From: an uncultured Lachnospiraceae bacterium
Lineage (GTDB): Bacteria > Bacillota > Clostridia > Lachnospirales > Lachnospiraceae
Direction: 5' to 3'
DNA: 64,000 nt
NCBI GenBank assembly: GCA_947632515.1
Contig: CANRPO010000005.1
Coordinates: forward strand, 1-64,000
The first letter of the stretch is position 1. Every line of letters begins with the position of its first letter. Positions 24,941 to 32,985 of the stretch are shown one piece after another. The notes beneath the pieces are model-generated. The model saw only the letters and a program-made list of their open reading frames with translations, was not told where the DNA came from and did no database searches. The translations under genes were made by a program, and so were the position numbers.

Positions 24941-25080
24941 TTTTTGTATAGTATGATATACATATATAATTATAATTTTCATATTTCTTAATTTAAGGAA
25001 TCCTTTCCGGGTTCCTTTTTGTTTCCCTAAAAAATCCGTCTTTGACGGTTAAAAATAGAAAATTAAAAAAAAGAAAGGAG
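24929..25080 (+). promoter_or_regulatory. Leader copy 5 (25-kb operon)
   Basis: TTGAAA (24929-24934, inside the end of the preceding gene), 17-bp spacer, TATGAT (24952-24957) in GTATGATATAC (24951-24961, one mismatch to the palindrome). A/T stretch ending AATTT; hairpin AAGGAATCC/GGGTTCCTT (24995-25017) with T tract; second hairpin CCGTC-TTT-GACGG (25036-25048) then TTAAAAATAGAAA and the SD aaaggagg. Confidence 0.7.
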
Positions 25081-25088
25081 GCATCTCC

Positions 25089-25310
25089 ATGAGAGGTAAA
25101 GCGCTGTCCGGGAAAGAGAAGAATAAAAAAATCATTCTTTCCCAACAAGTAAAAAAAGGGGATCTTGAACAGAAAATCCGGGTTCTTTTGAACTTCGGGT
25201 TTGAGAGATCCGAAGTAGTCTCCCTGTTTGCAGACAGGGAATTTTCATCTTTGAGAGCATTGGACTGTTTTGCAGACAAACTGATCAAAGAAAAACTGGA
25301 AAACCTGTAA
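25089..25310 (+). CDS. Small basic helical protein, 73 aa
   Basis: A 73-aa, lysine-rich protein, mostly helical. The part LEQKIRVLLNFGFERSEVVS looks like a helix-turn-helix-sized bundle, so it may bind DNA, but no family is recognised. SD aaaggagg behind leader copy 5. Followed 14 nt later by a 401-aa gene. Like copy 4, this leader is followed by a small basic gene. Confidence 0.55.
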   Translation: MRGKALSGKEKNKKIILSQQVKKGDLEQKIRVLLNFGFERSEVVSLFADREFSSLRALDCFADKLIKEKLENL

Positions 25311-25324
25311 AGGAGGAGAAAAAA

Positions 25325-26530
25325 ATGAAAGATTTTGAGGTAATCCAATTTGTAAATTTGAATGATGCTCATAACTTTTTTGCCGCACAGGAGAAAACCG
25401 ATGTGTGGCAGAAAATGTTCACCAACGAGATCGAGGCGGTCGCGTTGGAGAACAATCCGTTGAATCTGTACATTAACGGAGCATTTAATTTCATCTGTGC
25501 AGACGGAGCCCGGATCAACGGATTCGAGGCGGACACGTCCGAGGACGACATCGTATCTTCGATGGAGACAACCAAAACGGCCGTTGCCATCAGCAACGGC
25601 ACGAAAAAGGTGCTCTATCCGCTTAGGTATACGGCCTTCGGACATCTGCAGGATCGCGCCGGGATCACGGGGCGCAGCATTAACGCTCTCAAAGATAAAT
25701 CGAGGGCCAGGGAGATGGCGCCTGCTACACGCTGCGAGTGCCTGAATAACGGCCTGCAGTTGTACAGGGATTCGACCCTGGTACTGATTCGTGACGGCAA
25801 GGTAACGGCAATGCTCTCCGGAGATATGAACGATTACTCCGTGATGCCCGTTACACGGCTTATGAAGATTTTGGAGAGTGAGTTGGCGGGTGAGTTCGGC
25901 GGAGTATCTTTCGTCCGCGGTTCCGTAACGCATGAGATCGTGGATCTTATGTACGAGATCACGGACGCCGATTTTGTGGAGCAGATCAAAAATCTGCTGG
26001 AGTCCTACGGGATGCTGGCAGAAAATCTGAAACTTGCCATCCGGCTGACCACATCGGATGTGGGACTGTGCGCGGCGAGACTTACACCGCTCATATCGTT
26101 TGACGGCTCTCCGCTCATTACCTTTGGTAAGAGTCTTTCCGTTGAGCACAAGGGCGGCGATAAGGCAATGACCCTGTTTGTGGACGTTGCCGACAGATTT
26201 CTGGCATCTTTCCGGGATAATACGGATAACATAGTCCGTATGATGAACGTGAGGATCAAGGAACCCTCTCATTGCCTTCAGAACGTTTATGAGGCGCTGA
26301 AACTGAGAGGCTACTCCAGTGAGTTAAGGGACATCAAGGAACGTCTCAAAGCAGAGCACGGGAACGGCTGTACGGCGTTTGACATCTACTGGTATCTGAA
26401 TGAGATGCTGCTCGACTATGAGGAGAAACGGAAGACAAAAAACCTTTCCGTAAGTCCTCTTGACTCCATCAAGTCACAGGAGATCGTTGCTCAGGTTCTC
26501 TTCATGGACCTGGCAGCGTTCGACGCATAG
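25325..26530 (+). CDS. Unknown 401-aa protein
   Basis: A soluble 401-aa protein I cannot name. Segments such as TAFGHLQDRAGITGRSINAL and DSTLVLIRDGKVTAMLSGDM suggest a beta-rich core; the C-terminal part is helical. Some DUF932-type plasmid and phage proteins have a similar size and style, but I cannot confirm that. No membrane segment. SD aaggaggag. Its operon ends at a strong bidirectional terminator facing parB. Confidence 0.5.
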   Translation: MKDFEVIQFVNLNDAHNFFAAQEKTDVWQKMFTNEIEAVALENNPLNLYINGAFNFICADGARINGFEADTSEDDIVSSMETTKTAVAISNGTKKVLYPLRYTAFGHLQDRAGITGRSINALKDKSRAREMAPATRCECLNNGLQLYRDSTLVLIRDGKVTAMLSGDMNDYSVMPVTRLMKILESELAGEFGGVSFVRGSVTHEIVDLMYEITDADFVEQIKNLLESYGMLAENLKLAIRLTTSDVGLCAARLTPLISFDGSPLITFGKSLSVEHKGGDKAMTLFVDVADRFLASFRDNTDNIVRMMNVRIKEPSHCLQNVYEALKLRGYSSELRDIKERLKAEHGNGCTAFDIYWYLNEMLLDYEEKRKTKNLSVSPLDSIKSQEIVAQVLFMDLAAFDA

Positions 26531-26531
26531 A

Positions 26532-26558
26532 AAAAAGCCCCCGTCCGGGGGCTTTTTC
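26532..26558. terminator. Bidirectional terminator between the 25-kb operon and parB
   Basis: AAAAAGCCCCC/GGGGGCTTTTT perfect stem with a four-base loop. Confidence 0.93.
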
Positions 26559-26561
26559 TTT

Positions 26562-27701
26562 TTACGAAAGAATGTCCAGAAGTTCTTTCAGCCTGTCAAT
26601 AATTTTCGCCTTGTTTTCAAACGACGCACCTTTCGCAATGATCTCTATCCTGTCCAGGTAGAAATTCATTTCCCTGTCTCTCGGTTCATCCTTTTCCTTT
26701 TCCGGCACATAGACTTCTTCGACCTTATTTTCATCCTCCGCGAAAGACCCGGGCATATCTATCGGCTCCGGTTCGGCAAATACATCATCCTCCGTCTCAT
26801 CCTCTTCATCGTCCGTTTCAATATCATCGGCGATAAATACATCGTTGTTGTTTTGAAAATTCTTTTTTGTCTCCTGTTCCGTTATTTCCTCATCAAAAAA
26901 CGGTGACGGAGTATCCGTCATGACAGCGTCATTTTGGGGTATCACACCCCTCGTATTTATCTGTTTATTTGATTTCTCACGCTCTTCCTGCAGCATAACC
27001 ATATTAACCTGCTGCTCAATTATTCTGGCAGACAACTGTGCAATATCGCCATTCGGAGCAATTTTCTCCAAAGACTTATACACTTTTTTCTGCATTTCCT
27101 CCGATTTTGCGGTCACAGGCATTAGATTTGTGTATGGGTAGTTTACCTCCTCACACAACTTCTGAAACTCCGGAATCAGGTTGTTTAAGGACAAATATCT
27201 GCCTACTTTCGCAACGGATATATTAAAGAACTTGGCCATATTCTCCCTGATGCCCTTTTGTTCCTCTTTTGGTCCGTTCATTAATATCTTTTCATATTCG
27301 CTTAAACACCTTGCATAATTAAGCGGCGTCAAAACCCTGTTCAGAATATTTCCCCGGATCACACGTTTGGTTCTCTCGTCCTTCGGAAGATATTCATTGA
27401 CGACACAGGGTATCGTCTTATATCCGTTTGCCTTGCAAGCCCTAAAGCGCCTGTGGCCGGAAAGGATTTCGTATCGGCCGTTTTCCATAGCGCACACTTC
27501 AATCACACCATGGAACCCGTCTTCCTCGATAACCTCGTTTGCGAAGTCCTGGTTATCGTAGCCAAACAGATATTCATTCATCGGGTTTTCATCAATCTCG
27601 TCAACCGAAATATTCCTTTTCTTTTCGTCCATATCCGTCTCGTTTGCCTCTCCCATCACCTTATTAATCATATTGTTCGATTTGGAAAAATCCAGTGCCA
27701 T
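26562..27701 (-). CDS. parB: ParB-family partition protein
   Basis: A 379-aa centromere-binding CTPase. The nuclease-fold ParB/Srx domain carries the arginine-rich box LSGHRRFRACK around residues 80-90; a helix-turn-helix (MAKFFNISVAKVGRYLSL) follows, then a low-complexity acidic tail (about 275-340) and a C-terminal dimerisation segment. It loads on parS, spreads, and is moved by ParA to segregate copies. It follows parA by 9 nt in one minus-strand operon. No classical parS sequence was recognised by eye. The acidic tail is longer than in chromosomal ParB. Confidence 0.92.
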   Translation of the reverse strand: MALDFSKSNNMINKVMGEANETDMDEKKRNISVDEIDENPMNEYLFGYDNQDFANEVIEEDGFHGVIEVCAMENGRYEILSGHRRFRACKANGYKTIPCVVNEYLPKDERTKRVIRGNILNRVLTPLNYARCLSEYEKILMNGPKEEQKGIRENMAKFFNISVAKVGRYLSLNNLIPEFQKLCEEVNYPYTNLMPVTAKSEEMQKKVYKSLEKIAPNGDIAQLSARIIEQQVNMVMLQEEREKSNKQINTRGVIPQNDAVMTDTPSPFFDEEITEQETKKNFQNNNDVFIADDIETDDEEDETEDDVFAEPEPIDMPGSFAEDENKVEEVYVPEKEKDEPRDREMNFYLDRIEIIAKGASFENKAKIIDRLKELLDILS

Positions 27702-27710
27702 ATGTCCCTC

Positions 27711-28526
27711 CTAATTGATTAATCCCTTTACTCTTTTTTTGTTCTCATACGATCCGATTTTTGCAAGCAGTTCGCCTGTTAAGTTTTCGTAATCGCCTGA
27801 TACCGCACTTTTTTTATAGTAGTGGATCGGCTTACCGAACTCCTGGGCGTTCACAACATCCGACGCGTCGCGGATGAAACTTGTGAAGAAACTTCTTCCA
27901 TTTCCTTTTTCCTTCCAGAAAGTCCTGTAATACTCTTCCAGTGCCCTTCTTTTATCAACTCTGTTCAGGAAGACCCCAAGAATTTTCAGGTTCACATTGA
28001 ACCCGTTCTGTTTCATGGAGTCGATTTCCTGTACAACGATTCCATACCCGGTCACGGAATCCCGGCCTGCCATGGCGGGAATGATAAGATACTCTGCCGC
28101 GCAAAGCGCATTGATCGTCATGCAGGTAACGGAAGGCGAGCAGTCGATGAGACAGAAATCAAACTGATCGGCAACCTTTGACAGAAAATCACGGATAATG
28201 TACATGTTCTCGGTTGAAATCTTATCCATATCTCGCACCGCGGGAACAATATATATCTTTGTATCTGCGTTCTTTTTGTCCGGCATCTTCGCATTATATA
28301 TTACCCTGTCCGGGCTTATATCCGGATTTGAGAAGATGTCAAGGAGACTGTATCTTACCTTATCAATATCATGCAGCATAAGATATGATGTTGCATTTGC
28401 CTGCGCATCCGTGTCTATGATAAGCACCTTTTTCCCTCTGACTTTATCAAGACAGCCTGCTATGTTCACACAAGATACGGTTTTCCCTACACCGCCTTTT
28501 CGGTTATAGATTGCTATCGTTTTCAT
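27711..28526 (-). CDS. parA: ParA-family partition ATPase
   Basis: A 271-aa Walker-type ATPase. MKTIAIYNRKGGVGKTVS holds the deviant Walker A KGGVGKT (residues 10-16); LIIDTDAQANAT is the A' motif and FCLIDCSP the Walker B. It lacks the N-terminal DNA-binding domain of type Ia ParA, so it is type Ib-like or chromosomal Soj-like. The start at 28526 follows a minus-strand SD (gggaggg); longer in-frame extension upstream would pass through the promoter. Works with ParB to position plasmid copies. Confidence 0.95.
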   Translation of the reverse strand: MKTIAIYNRKGGVGKTVSCVNIAGCLDKVRGKKVLIIDTDAQANATSYLMLHDIDKVRYSLLDIFSNPDISPDRVIYNAKMPDKKNADTKIYIVPAVRDMDKISTENMYIIRDFLSKVADQFDFCLIDCSPSVTCMTINALCAAEYLIIPAMAGRDSVTGYGIVVQEIDSMKQNGFNVNLKILGVFLNRVDKRRALEEYYRTFWKEKGNGRSFFTSFIRDASDVVNAQEFGKPIHYYKKSAVSGDYENLTGELLAKIGSYENKKRVKGLIN

Positions 28527-28574
28527 GTTTGCCCTCCCACAAAGAATGATAACATATAATAACCAAAAGTCAAT

Positions 28575-28607
28575 GGATATTATACAAAAACGCTCCCAAT
28601 TCCACAA
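28575..28607 (-). promoter_or_regulatory. Promoter of parAB with a near-match operator
   Basis: Minus strand: TTGTGG (28607-28602), 17-bp spacer, TATAAT (28584-28579). GGATATTATAC on + (28575-28585) is the GTATANTATAC palindrome with one mismatch, overlapping the -10. Confidence 0.55.
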
Positions 28608-28673
28608 ACTCTGTTTTAAAAAATCTAAAATCTATCCGAAACCCACGAAATAAGAAGAAATAGTACAAAATGT

Positions 28674-28704
28674 TTGACATTTGCATAATTATAGTATAGT
28701 ATAC
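28674..28704 (+). promoter_or_regulatory. Promoter of the parM-like operon with GTATAGTATAC
   Basis: TTGACA (28674-28679) with TATAGT (28695-28700, 15-bp spacer) or TAGTAT (28697-28702, 17-bp). The palindrome GTATAGTATAC is at 28694-28704. Divergent from parAB. Confidence 0.6.
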
Positions 28705-28737
28705 AGATACAATGCTATATTTTTATTGGAGGCGCGT

Positions 28738-29727
28738 ATGAAAAAAAATACTTTATATCTCGTAGGTATCGACGTGGGAAACTACGATACCAAAAGTCCA
28801 CACACCACTACTCCCAGCGGCTATGAAGGCCCATATTCGGAGAAACAACTTCTTGCCAAGGAATGTCTTTACCTTGGCGGCAGCTATTATGTCGTGACAA
28901 ACGAACGGCTCTATTACATGGCAGACAAAACGCAGGATGAAAGATGTCTTGTGCTGACCCTCATTTCTATTGCCAAAGAGATCCTGTACAGAATCTCAAA
29001 GGAAGAAACCAGACACGATGCTGTTCAGGAACGTATCGGCAGAATCACACGGATTGCACTCGGAGCAGGACTCCCCATTGCGCACTATCGGAAGAACGAC
29101 GTCAATAAGCTGAAGGACTATTACATGAAACACATGGGAGAAGGCATCGCGTTCGATTTCAACGAGTATCATTTTGCCTTTACGCTTGAAACCGTTCAGA
29201 TTTACCCCCAGGGTGGTGCTGCCGCAGCCAGCATCGGCAGTTCGGTGCTGAACGAGTACCGGACTTACTACATTTTTGACATCGGCGGCTACACACTGGA
29301 CATTGCTCAGTTTGTGGAAGGCAAACCCCAGAAGGATATGCACTCTCTTGAGCTTGGCATTATCATTCTTTATGACAATATTCTGGATAAGGTATATAAG
29401 GACTTCGATATGAACATTGATTACAGTCTGATCGAAGATGTTTTGAGCGAAAGAAATCATGTCCTGCCCGATAACGTCGTGGAAGTCATTCTCGATATGA
29501 CAAACAGGCATGCCAACAAAATCATCTCGGCAATGCGGCAGGCCAAAATCGCTTTCACTTCCTACCCTTGCATTTTCGTCGGCGGCGGTTCGATCGTCTT
29601 AAAAAAATACATACTGAACAACAGCCAGATCCGGAAAGACATCGTCCACTTCGTTTCCGATACACGGGCCAACGCAAAGGGGTATACCAAAATGTTACGG
29701 TTGTCAATGTCTCAAAAGGGGGTTTAA
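28738..29727 (+). CDS. ParM/StbA-like plasmid actin
   Basis: A 329-aa actin-like ATPase. Phosphate loop 1 is VGIDVGNYDTKS near the N-terminus; phosphate loop 2 is YYIFDIGGYTLDIAQF; the adenosine motif is FVGGGS. Such filaments push plasmid copies apart and bind the centromere through a ParR adaptor, here the next gene three nt away. The start at 28738 follows the SD ggaggcg. Thus the plasmid encodes an actin-type system beside ParAB. Other actin-like families (Alp) cannot be separated without a tree. Confidence 0.9.
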   Translation: MKKNTLYLVGIDVGNYDTKSPHTTTPSGYEGPYSEKQLLAKECLYLGGSYYVVTNERLYYMADKTQDERCLVLTLISIAKEILYRISKEETRHDAVQERIGRITRIALGAGLPIAHYRKNDVNKLKDYYMKHMGEGIAFDFNEYHFAFTLETVQIYPQGGAAAASIGSSVLNEYRTYYIFDIGGYTLDIAQFVEGKPQKDMHSLELGIIILYDNILDKVYKDFDMNIDYSLIEDVLSERNHVLPDNVVEVILDMTNRHANKIISAMRQAKIAFTSYPCIFVGGGSIVLKKYILNNSQIRKDIVHFVSDTRANAKGYTKMLRLSMSQKGV

Positions 29728-29730
29728 TTT

Positions 29731-30243
29731 ATGGGTAAACAAAATCTTGTCCAGAAAACAATCCTGTTTCATTTTAACGATGAAAATGAAATGAGAGTTT
29801 TCCATCTGGTTGATAAGGTGAGATATTCCCAATCCCATTTAATCATCAAACTGCTGGATGATTTTTTCAGGGAATACAACCTGAATGAAGATACTCCTTA
29901 CGATCACTTTGTTTTTGTCATCAACAGCTACATTGAGAGCAGCTCTTCAGATATGATGGCGAAATCACAGATTATGAATATGATGGCAATGAAACAGCAG
30001 AATCAGTTCGGACAGCCTATGCTGCAGCCGCCTCCGGGTTATCCTTACGCCCCGTTTTTACCTTTTATGAATTTTATGCAGGCGATTCAGGGAGCCGCGC
30101 CTCCTCTTCCTCCTCCCGCCCCGGAAGAAAAGGCAAAGCCCAAAACCGACCGGGAGCCGAACACTGAACCTGATGAAAAATTTGATGAGAACGATGCCTT
30201 TCTGGATTCTCTGACATCCGGTTTCGATTCCATGTTGGATTAG
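29731..30243 (+). CDS. ParR-like adaptor for the plasmid actin
   Basis: A 170-aa protein. The N-terminal ~65 residues (VQKTILFHFNDENEMRVFHL, VRYSQSHLIIKLLDDFF) look like a ribbon-helix-helix DNA-binding domain. The middle is Met/Gln/Pro-rich, and the acidic C-terminal tail (NDAFLDSLTSGFDSML) has the form of the actin-binding tail of ParR. It directly follows the actin gene, as parR follows parM. Its centromere is expected near the operon promoter, but no clear repeat set is visible there. Confidence 0.78.
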   Translation: MGKQNLVQKTILFHFNDENEMRVFHLVDKVRYSQSHLIIKLLDDFFREYNLNEDTPYDHFVFVINSYIESSSSDMMAKSQIMNMMAMKQQNQFGQPMLQPPPGYPYAPFLPFMNFMQAIQGAAPPLPPPAPEEKAKPKTDREPNTEPDEKFDENDAFLDSLTSGFDSMLD

Positions 30244-30250
30244 TTCAAAA

Positions 30251-30276
30251 ACGGGTCCGCGCAGGATCCGTTTTTT
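30251..30276 (+). terminator. Intrinsic terminator after the parM/parR operon
   Basis: ACGGGTCC/GGATCCGT stem with six T. Confidence 0.85.
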
Positions 30277-30291
30277 GTTCGGTTTTTTGTT

Positions 30292-30338
30292 TGTTAAATT
30301 TTTGTCACTCAAATTGAGTGATAAATATTTAACAATGT
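30292..30338. repeat. Palindromic element copy 1 (two nested inverted repeats)
   Basis: Outer arms TGTTAAAT (30292-30299) and ATTTAACA (30327-30334) are exactly centred on an inner 15-bp palindrome CACTCAAATTGAGTG (30306-30320). The 33 bp from 30306 to 30338 recur with two mismatches at 44153-44185 upstream of virD4. Confidence 0.75.
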
Positions 30339-30364
30339 CCGTCCTGCTTTTATGAAAAAATCGC

Positions 30365-30407
30365 TTGCAAATGATCCTGTTTATGCTATCCTTATTGTAT
30401 ACTATAC
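30365..30407 (+). promoter_or_regulatory. Promoter of the type IV secretion operon with GTATACTATAC
   Basis: TTGCAA (30365-30370), 16-bp spacer, TATCCT (30387-30392), then GTATACTATAC (30397-30407) over the start of transcription. The block CGCTTGCAAATG and following bases closely match the virD4 promoter at 44246. Confidence 0.6.
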
Positions 30408-30435
30408 AACATAATGATATAAGGAGGATTTCTGA

Positions 30436-30831
30436 ATGCTTAGAACGAAATTTATAGATAGTCTGTATGACTATTGCCAAAACCGGAAAAATGAAATTAT
30501 CGCCAAGGCAGCGGTAATACCGGGTTTTCTTTTCGCACAGAGGATGTTTCTTGCCAGTGAACTGCAGCTGACGCAGAATGCAACGACAACATCGTCCAAT
30601 CTGCTCAGCAATCTGTCAAATCTGTACTGTAAGTCCCTGTGCTGGCTGCTCCTGGTCATTGACGCGGTACTACTTGTTTTTTCAAAGAACGACAAGTTGC
30701 TTGCGTTTGCCAAGTGGAGTCTTGTCGGCTGTATAGTCGTTTACATTGTGTTCAAAATGGTCGGTACAAACGGCGGCATTTTAGCAACGACTGCGGACAG
30801 CATTGCTGACTGGATGGGCGCAACGGAATAA
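30436..30831 (+). CDS. Small membrane protein, VirB2/pilin-like position
   Basis: A 131-aa protein with two membrane helices in its second half (LCWLLLVIDAVLLVFS and LVGCIVVYIVFKMVG) separated by a short loop with KNDK. Size and topology fit the VirB2/TrbC-type subunit that starts many Gram-positive transfer operons, and it precedes a VirB6-like gene. No processing site is obvious. SD aaggagga. Confidence 0.55.
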   Translation: MLRTKFIDSLYDYCQNRKNEIIAKAAVIPGFLFAQRMFLASELQLTQNATTTSSNLLSNLSNLYCKSLCWLLLVIDAVLLVFSKNDKLLAFAKWSLVGCIVVYIVFKMVGTNGGILATTADSIADWMGATE

Positions 30832-30855
30832 TTATTTCATACAGGAATACCAAAT

Positions 30856-30882
30856 AAAAAGGCTGCTGTATGCAGCCTTTTT
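30856..30882 (+). terminator. Terminator between the pilin-like and VirB6-like genes
   Basis: AAAAAGGCTGC/GCAGCCTTTTT stem with TGTAT loop. With no promoter after it, it probably lowers expression of downstream genes relative to the small membrane protein. Confidence 0.8.
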
Positions 30883-30918
30883 ACAATCCGGCAATTTGCT
30901 TAAAAAGAGGTGATTTCA

Positions 30919-32955
30919 TTGCAAACAGCTATCTTCAATCCCATCATTTGTACTACCCTACCCTTTACGGATCTGGTAGAACCCATGATAGAGGGTTCAA
31001 CCAACTATGTCTATTTGAGCTTAACCAAAATATTTGTTCAGGGAGTTTATTGGTTTTTACAGGCTTTTGATGCCTCCAGCCAGGCGTTCTATTCCCTGAT
31101 CGGTATATCAGACTATAATGCCCCTTTGTTTGATGTTTTTTTGTGGACAGGAGGCTTATTGGCTCTGTTTTTATTTTTATATCACGCATTCGTGACTACA
31201 CTCGGACCTTTGGTAGATCAGAAAAACAATATCATTGAACTTGTCATCAGGTTTTTTATTACGATTGTTTTTGTTGTCATAGCGCGTCAGATATGCGGAC
31301 TTCTCAACGATTATATCTGTAACGCTGCTTTTAACAGTCCCGGGGCCAAATCATTAGCAGCCAGATTTTCCGAACAATACATGCACTCACTCAATAACTC
31401 CATAAATGAGTCCGTAAGTGTATCTGAATTTCTGGGATCCTCTCTCGAAGTTTATAAGGATACCATGACAGCATGTTTAATTATTGAAATCATAGCGATT
31501 ATCGCTGTCGGCATCAGTTTTGTCAAGCTCCTGCTAAAGTGTATCGAACGATATGTATTGTGCCAACTATTGATCATTGCCTCTCCGGTTGCTTTTGCAA
31601 CATGGGCCAGCCGCACCACGTCTAATATACTCTCAAATTTCATCCGTATGTTTATAACAACACTGTTTACGATGCTTTTTTGCAGAGTCTATCTGTACAT
31701 GATCTGTTACATGATTACAAACGGCGCATGGATGCATCTGGGAGGTGCATTGATTCTTTTGGCATTTATGAAACAAGTTGAAAACCTGGAGGCGCAGCTT
31801 AGAGCAATGGGCTTATCCGTCGCACAGACCGGGGGATCTCTTTTGTATTCCATCGGCGCAGGCGCTTTAGGTCTTGGCATGATGCTGAGAAAAGGCGGCA
31901 ACTTTGCAGGCAACATTCTCGAAAGATCCGGCGCCGTGAAGGGAAACGTGGGTATGGCCTCCATCGGTACTCACTTAAAATCCCTCTCTCACGGCCAGAT
32001 GCCTACCCGGGCACAGACTATCCGTGCTTTTGGGGAACAGGAAGGCTTTGCAAATGCCAGCCGGGGCAGCAAAGACCAGTATGCTCAGATGGTGAACAGG
32101 GTTGCGGACCTGGCAAAGTCCGGGCAGATCATGAATCTGAAAAATGTCCCCGCAAATATCCAGACCGACGCTATAAAACAGATGTTTACGGAGAACGGCT
32201 ACGACGCTTTTGCCTATGCCACGGGCGGTCTCGGTGCGGATTCCATTACTTCCGCTCATTATAACTTCGACGGATCCGTAACCGGCATGGCCGAAAAAGA
32301 CGGCCAGATCATCAACTTCAAGGCAGGCACGGAGGTTGACGCAAACGCAAAATCCTATGGTATAGTTGACAACTTTGGCGGTAGCAGCCGCTATGTGACA
32401 ACAACTGCCGGCAAGAATTATGAAGGAACCCTTTCCTGCGACTTTTCCAAACTTGCGCCCGGCCAGCAGTCCATTGTAAGCACGATGACAAATCTGCCGA
32501 TTGATAATGCCGCCTTTTCCAAAGCAGGCATTAAAAAAGTCGGTATATCTGACGGCATCATGCACTGCTACGATTCCGGCGATAACTTGAAATTTGCCAC
32601 CAATATGTCCGACCCCAACAGATCTTACTATGTCGGCAGCAAGGATCTGCCTATCTGCGGGCAAAGCGAGATTCTGGCAGAAGGTTCCCCCTATTCGGGC
32701 ATTTCAGGCATGCTCCCGGAAGGCACCGTGCCGACCAAAAGCGGCATCACGGAAACCGAGGACGGCAGCCGCCGATTCGACTATAACTCCGCATCCGGTC
32801 CCGGTATGGTTGTTTTGTCAAAAGCCTCTGACAGCGACATAACTCTTAATTCCCGGTCAAACCTTGTGAATATGGGAGAATACGGAACCATGAAGGTCGA
32901 TATTATTCCTCAAAAACAGGGCGGATATATCAATAACAAAACCGGTCAAAACTAA
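30919..32955 (+). CDS. VirB6/TrbL-like conjugation membrane protein
   Basis: A 678-aa protein with several membrane helices in the first ~300 residues (VFLWTGGLLALFLFLYHAFV, LVIRFFITIVFVVIARQI, CLIIEIIAIIAVGISFVKLL, FMLFCRVYLYMICYMI-type segments) and a long hydrophilic C-terminus with a Gly-rich and repeat-like beta structure (about 400-670). This is the layout of VirB6/TrbL channel proteins of Gram-positive T4SS. The TTG start at 30919 is chosen because an SD (agaggtg) ends six nt before it; the in-frame GTG upstream is part of the SD. The large C-terminal tail is atypical. Confidence 0.8.
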   Translation: MQTAIFNPIICTTLPFTDLVEPMIEGSTNYVYLSLTKIFVQGVYWFLQAFDASSQAFYSLIGISDYNAPLFDVFLWTGGLLALFLFLYHAFVTTLGPLVDQKNNIIELVIRFFITIVFVVIARQICGLLNDYICNAAFNSPGAKSLAARFSEQYMHSLNNSINESVSVSEFLGSSLEVYKDTMTACLIIEIIAIIAVGISFVKLLLKCIERYVLCQLLIIASPVAFATWASRTTSNILSNFIRMFITTLFTMLFCRVYLYMICYMITNGAWMHLGGALILLAFMKQVENLEAQLRAMGLSVAQTGGSLLYSIGAGALGLGMMLRKGGNFAGNILERSGAVKGNVGMASIGTHLKSLSHGQMPTRAQTIRAFGEQEGFANASRGSKDQYAQMVNRVADLAKSGQIMNLKNVPANIQTDAIKQMFTENGYDAFAYATGGLGADSITSAHYNFDGSVTGMAEKDGQIINFKAGTEVDANAKSYGIVDNFGGSSRYVTTTAGKNYEGTLSCDFSKLAPGQQSIVSTMTNLPIDNAAFSKAGIKKVGISDGIMHCYDSGDNLKFATNMSDPNRSYYVGSKDLPICGQSEILAEGSPYSGISGMLPEGTVPTKSGITETEDGSRRFDYNSASGPGMVVLSKASDSDITLNSRSNLVNMGEYGTMKVDIIPQKQGGYINNKTGQN

Positions 32956-32985
32956 CAGCATTTTTAAGAAAGGACAGGCTGTGCC

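Noticed and set aside
25049-26272. 407-aa frame on the minus strand
   Set aside because: Opposes two genes with good SDs behind a shared leader; it lacks its own SD and runs through the leader hairpins.
30292-30338. Rho-independent terminator at the nested palindrome
   Set aside because: The arms are A/T-rich with no T tract after them, and a proper terminator lies just upstream at 30251; the copy at 44153 also has its terminator separately.
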